Below, piece by piece: positions 5,371-7,148 of a DNA stretch of 7,148 nt. The position numbers and the translations under genes were made by a program. The stretch comes from a bacterium (GTDB lineage: Bacteria; Cyanobacteriota; Vampirovibrionia; Obscuribacterales; Obscuribacteraceae). Positions within the stretch are counted from its first letter, which is position 1, and each line of letters opens with the position of its first letter. Under the pieces are notes generated by a model that did no database searches, was not told the origin of the DNA, and saw nothing but the letters and a program-made list of their open reading frames with translations. The stretch is taken from assembly GCA_030431355.1 (NCBI GenBank), contig JAUIJG010000280.1:1-7148 (forward strand). The letters run 5' to 3'.

Positions 5371-6474
5371 TCAAGCCTCCAAACGCATACGGGAAAGAAG
5401 CCTGGTACTCAGTCGATAGAGAATCAGATTTCCCAGAACAAGCGCCAAAGGAATATATAGATGGCTATGCCATTCGGAGCCACGAACAAAGGCATCCCTG
5501 CAACCTTCTATAAAATACCTTGCCGGAACGATATTGGAAATTAGTGATAGAGGATAAACAATATTTCGAATCGGGTAGATGAAGCCTGAAAGGAGAAGAG
5601 CGGTGGTAAATCCTACGGTGGCCACAATCTGAACCCCTGCCGTCTGTGTGTTAGCCCGGGAACCGGCAAGCAGGCCGAAGTTGACGCTACAGCCCAGGAA
5701 AAGTAAGAGATTCAACAGAAAAACAGGGAGACTGCCTCTAAGGCTGATTCCAAACACAAGAGCGGAAATAGAGAGAACCACTGCCGCTTCCAGAAGACCA
5801 ACCAGGGTATATGCCATCAACTTACCACCGAGGAACTCATATGGTGTCATGCTAGAAGCGAAAACTTGCAAGATGGTGCCATGCTCTTTTTCTCTGCTTA
5901 CCGAAATGGAAGCAAGCAGAGAGGGAAAGATCCACATGACAAAGGCAATGGTGCCCGGCACTATGTATAGTGCTTCTTCTCTTCCTGGATTAAACCAGAG
6001 TCTGATCTCCGGAACCAGAGGTCCTCGATTTTGAAAAAGACCCTGGGACTCAAGAAAAAAAGTATTCGAACCGACCAGGATGTTTTGCACGACCCGGGCA
6101 TTGTTAACATCGGTAGCATCCACCACCGCCTGAACATTCACGGACTCGCCTCTTCTCAAATCCCGGGAGAACTCAGGAGGAATTACCAGAGAAGCCCTGG
6201 CCTTACCCCGGTCGAGGGGGCTGTAAGGCTCACTGCCCTGAAAGCTGCTTGGAATCAACTGCCTGGTGGCAAAGATTCTCTCCACATAATCGCGACTGGC
6301 CTTGCCCGCGTCAAAATTGATTATCGCCACGGGAAGGTCTTTCACTTCCAGCCTGGTACCGAAGCCGAAGAGAAAGAGAGTGATAACAGGGAGCAAGAAC
6401 GCCAGCCCGACGGAGATTCTGTCTCTTCTAAACTGGGCAAGCTCTTTTCGGCACTGGGAGAAGACTCGGATCAT
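5371..6474 (-). CDS. ABC-2 type transporter permease (first of pair, YbhS-like)
   Basis: This 367-residue inner-membrane permease has the same architecture as its downstream neighbour. It has a basic cytoplasmic N-terminus, one segment (about 20-38), a periplasmic domain (about 40-165) and further segments near 169-191, 219-243, 249-270, 283-300 and 339-356. S-R-E-K-E-H-G-T (193-200) is the conserved coupling-loop motif after segment 2, and S-G-F-I-Y-P-I-R (296-303) is the conserved loop after segment 5. The start is well defined: GGAGG (6487-6483) sits 8 nt before the ATG, which overlaps the ATPase stop as ATGA. The two permeases share layout but are clearly divergent, so they are more likely ancient paralogues forming a heterodimer than a recent duplication. 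The substrate is unknown. Members of this group are associated with drug and cation export in E. coli, but that should not be transferred without evidence. Confidence 0.93.
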   Translation of the reverse strand: MIRVFSQCRKELAQFRRDRISVGLAFLLPVITLFLFGFGTRLEVKDLPVAIINFDAGKASRDYVERIFATRQLIPSSFQGSEPYSPLDRGKARASLVIPPEFSRDLRRGESVNVQAVVDATDVNNARVVQNILVGSNTFFLESQGLFQNRGPLVPEIRLWFNPGREEALYIVPGTIAFVMWIFPSLLASISVSREKEHGTILQVFASSMTPYEFLGGKLMAYTLVGLLEAAVVLSISALVFGISLRGSLPVFLLNLLLFLGCSVNFGLLAGSRANTQTAGVQIVATVGFTTALLLSGFIYPIRNIVYPLSLISNIVPARYFIEGCRDAFVRGSEWHSHLYIPLALVLGNLILYRLSTRLLSRMRLEA

Positions 6475-7148
6475 GATGCCTTCCTCCGAGCCGCCGCTTC
6501 CATCCTCTGAACGATGCCGATGAAAGAATCTTCTAAAGAGAACGGCACCTGGCGAATCGAAAGAACATCGATGCCTACCTCTTGCAAGTTGCCTAGAAGC
6601 TCTTCTCTATTGTCTTCCTCGGTAATCACCAGGTGAATTCGATCGGCAAAAATTGATACCTGCCAATCTTCTACTCTCTCTCTCAAAATCTTGACTGCAC
6701 TTTGCGAATCAGAGACCTTCAATTCCAGGAGCAAACCCGGCTGCTGAGACTTGATCTCCAATGGAGATCCCCTGGCGACGATCTCACCGGCAACCATAAA
6801 AGCAAGGTTGTTGCAATGCTCGGCCTCCTCAAGAAAATGAGTGGTGACCAATATCGCAGTCCCTTTGGCGGCCAGTTGACGGATCAGTTTCCAGAGCTGT
6901 CTTCTGGCTAAAGGGTCGACACCGGAGGTCGGTTCATCGAGAAAGAGAACATCCGGCTCATGCATAACACAGGCACCAAAAGCCAATCTTTGCTTCCAGC
7001 CACCAGGAAGTTTACCGGTAATCAGGTTCTCCTGACCGGCCAAACCGCAGCTATTAAGAGCCCAGGCTATGCGGGCCGGTCTCAGTGAATCTTCTATGCC
7101 GTAGACGCGACAATAAAATTTGAGATTCTCTGAGATGGTCAGATCATC
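6471..7148 (-). CDS. ABC transporter ATP-binding protein, C-terminal 225 residues (5' end outside window)
   Basis: This is the nucleotide-binding subunit powering the two permeases. The frame is open to the window edge, so the start and the Walker A motif lie beyond 7148. In the visible part the order is: D-D-L-T-I-S-E-N-L (1-9, the helical-domain stretch after the Q-loop), a signature motif L-P-G-G-W-K-Q-R (47-54) in place of canonical LSGGQ, Walker B V-L-F-L-D-E-P (67-73) with catalytic Glu72, the D-loop S-G-V-D (75-78) and the switch His at 104 (T-T-H-F). A C-terminal domain of about 90 residues follows, as in drug-type ABC ATPases. The L-P-x-G-W-K-Q-R signature fits the YbhF/YhiH/RbbA group as I remember it. 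Some members of that group carry two nucleotide-binding domains, and this could be the second half of such a protein. A TTG at 7043 is in frame but would delete conserved sequence, so it is not the start. The stop overlaps the permease start by ATGA. Confidence 0.95.
   Translation of the reverse strand, partial: DDLTISENLKFYCRVYGIEDSLRPARIAWALNSCGLAGQENLITGKLPGGWKQRLAFGACVMHEPDVLFLDEPTSGVDPLARRQLWKLIRQLAAKGTAILVTTHFLEEAEHCNNLAFMVAGEIVARGSPLEIKSQQPGLLLELKVSDSQSAVKILRERVEDWQVSIFADRIHLVITEEDNREELLGNLQEVGIDVLSIRQVPFSLEDSFIGIVQRMEAAARRKAS

Noticed and set aside
6031..6510. 159-codon plus-strand open frame opposite the first permease
   Set aside because: It lies wholly antisense to a clear ABC-2 permease and the end of the ATPase, with no SD or family resemblance.

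Overview
The window looks like chromosomal DNA from a diderm (Gram-negative type) bacterium, because a TolC-family outer-membrane factor is co-transcribed with an ABC exporter. Base composition is moderate and initiation is Shine-Dalgarno driven. I cannot place the organism. A non-photosynthetic cyanobacterial-sister lineage is only an impression and was not tested.

Layout. Positions 94-855 (+) hold an orphan cytosolic-looking protein of 253 residues that I do not recognise, closed by a strong intrinsic terminator (879-915). Positions 1007-1158 (+) hold the remains, or a one-base assembly error, of a tiny single-membrane-segment protein gene. A bidirectional hairpin terminator (1161-1208) separates it from the convergent minus-strand genes. 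On the minus strand, argF (ornithine carbamoyltransferase, 2293 down to 1223) has its own consensus-like promoter (TTGACA-17-TATCTT, 2528-2500). It also has a leader of about 200 nt with an arginine-rich short ORF and a hairpin-plus-U-tract just before the argF ribosome binding site. Upstream of argF, also on the minus strand, lies a tightly packed exporter operon read from 7148 down to 2590: an ABC ATPase (5' part outside the window), two ABC-2 permeases and a TolC-like outer-membrane factor.

How the genes work together. The exporter genes have the order and sequence flavour of YbhF-YbhS-YbhR / YhiH-YhhJ systems: ATPase, permease, permease, then the outer-membrane channel. The ATPase and first permease overlap by ATGA, the two permeases are 4 nt apart, and the outer-membrane factor starts 14 nt after the second permease. 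No membrane-fusion (HlyD-like) protein is visible. It may lie upstream of 7148. The substrate cannot be read from sequence.

The most interesting element is the argF leader. The promoter, the short ORF with three consecutive CGA (Arg) codons and six Arg in 31 codons, and the terminator about 25 nt before the argF start form the classic layout of ribosome-mediated transcription attenuation, here on an arginine biosynthesis gene. This is inference from sequence layout only.
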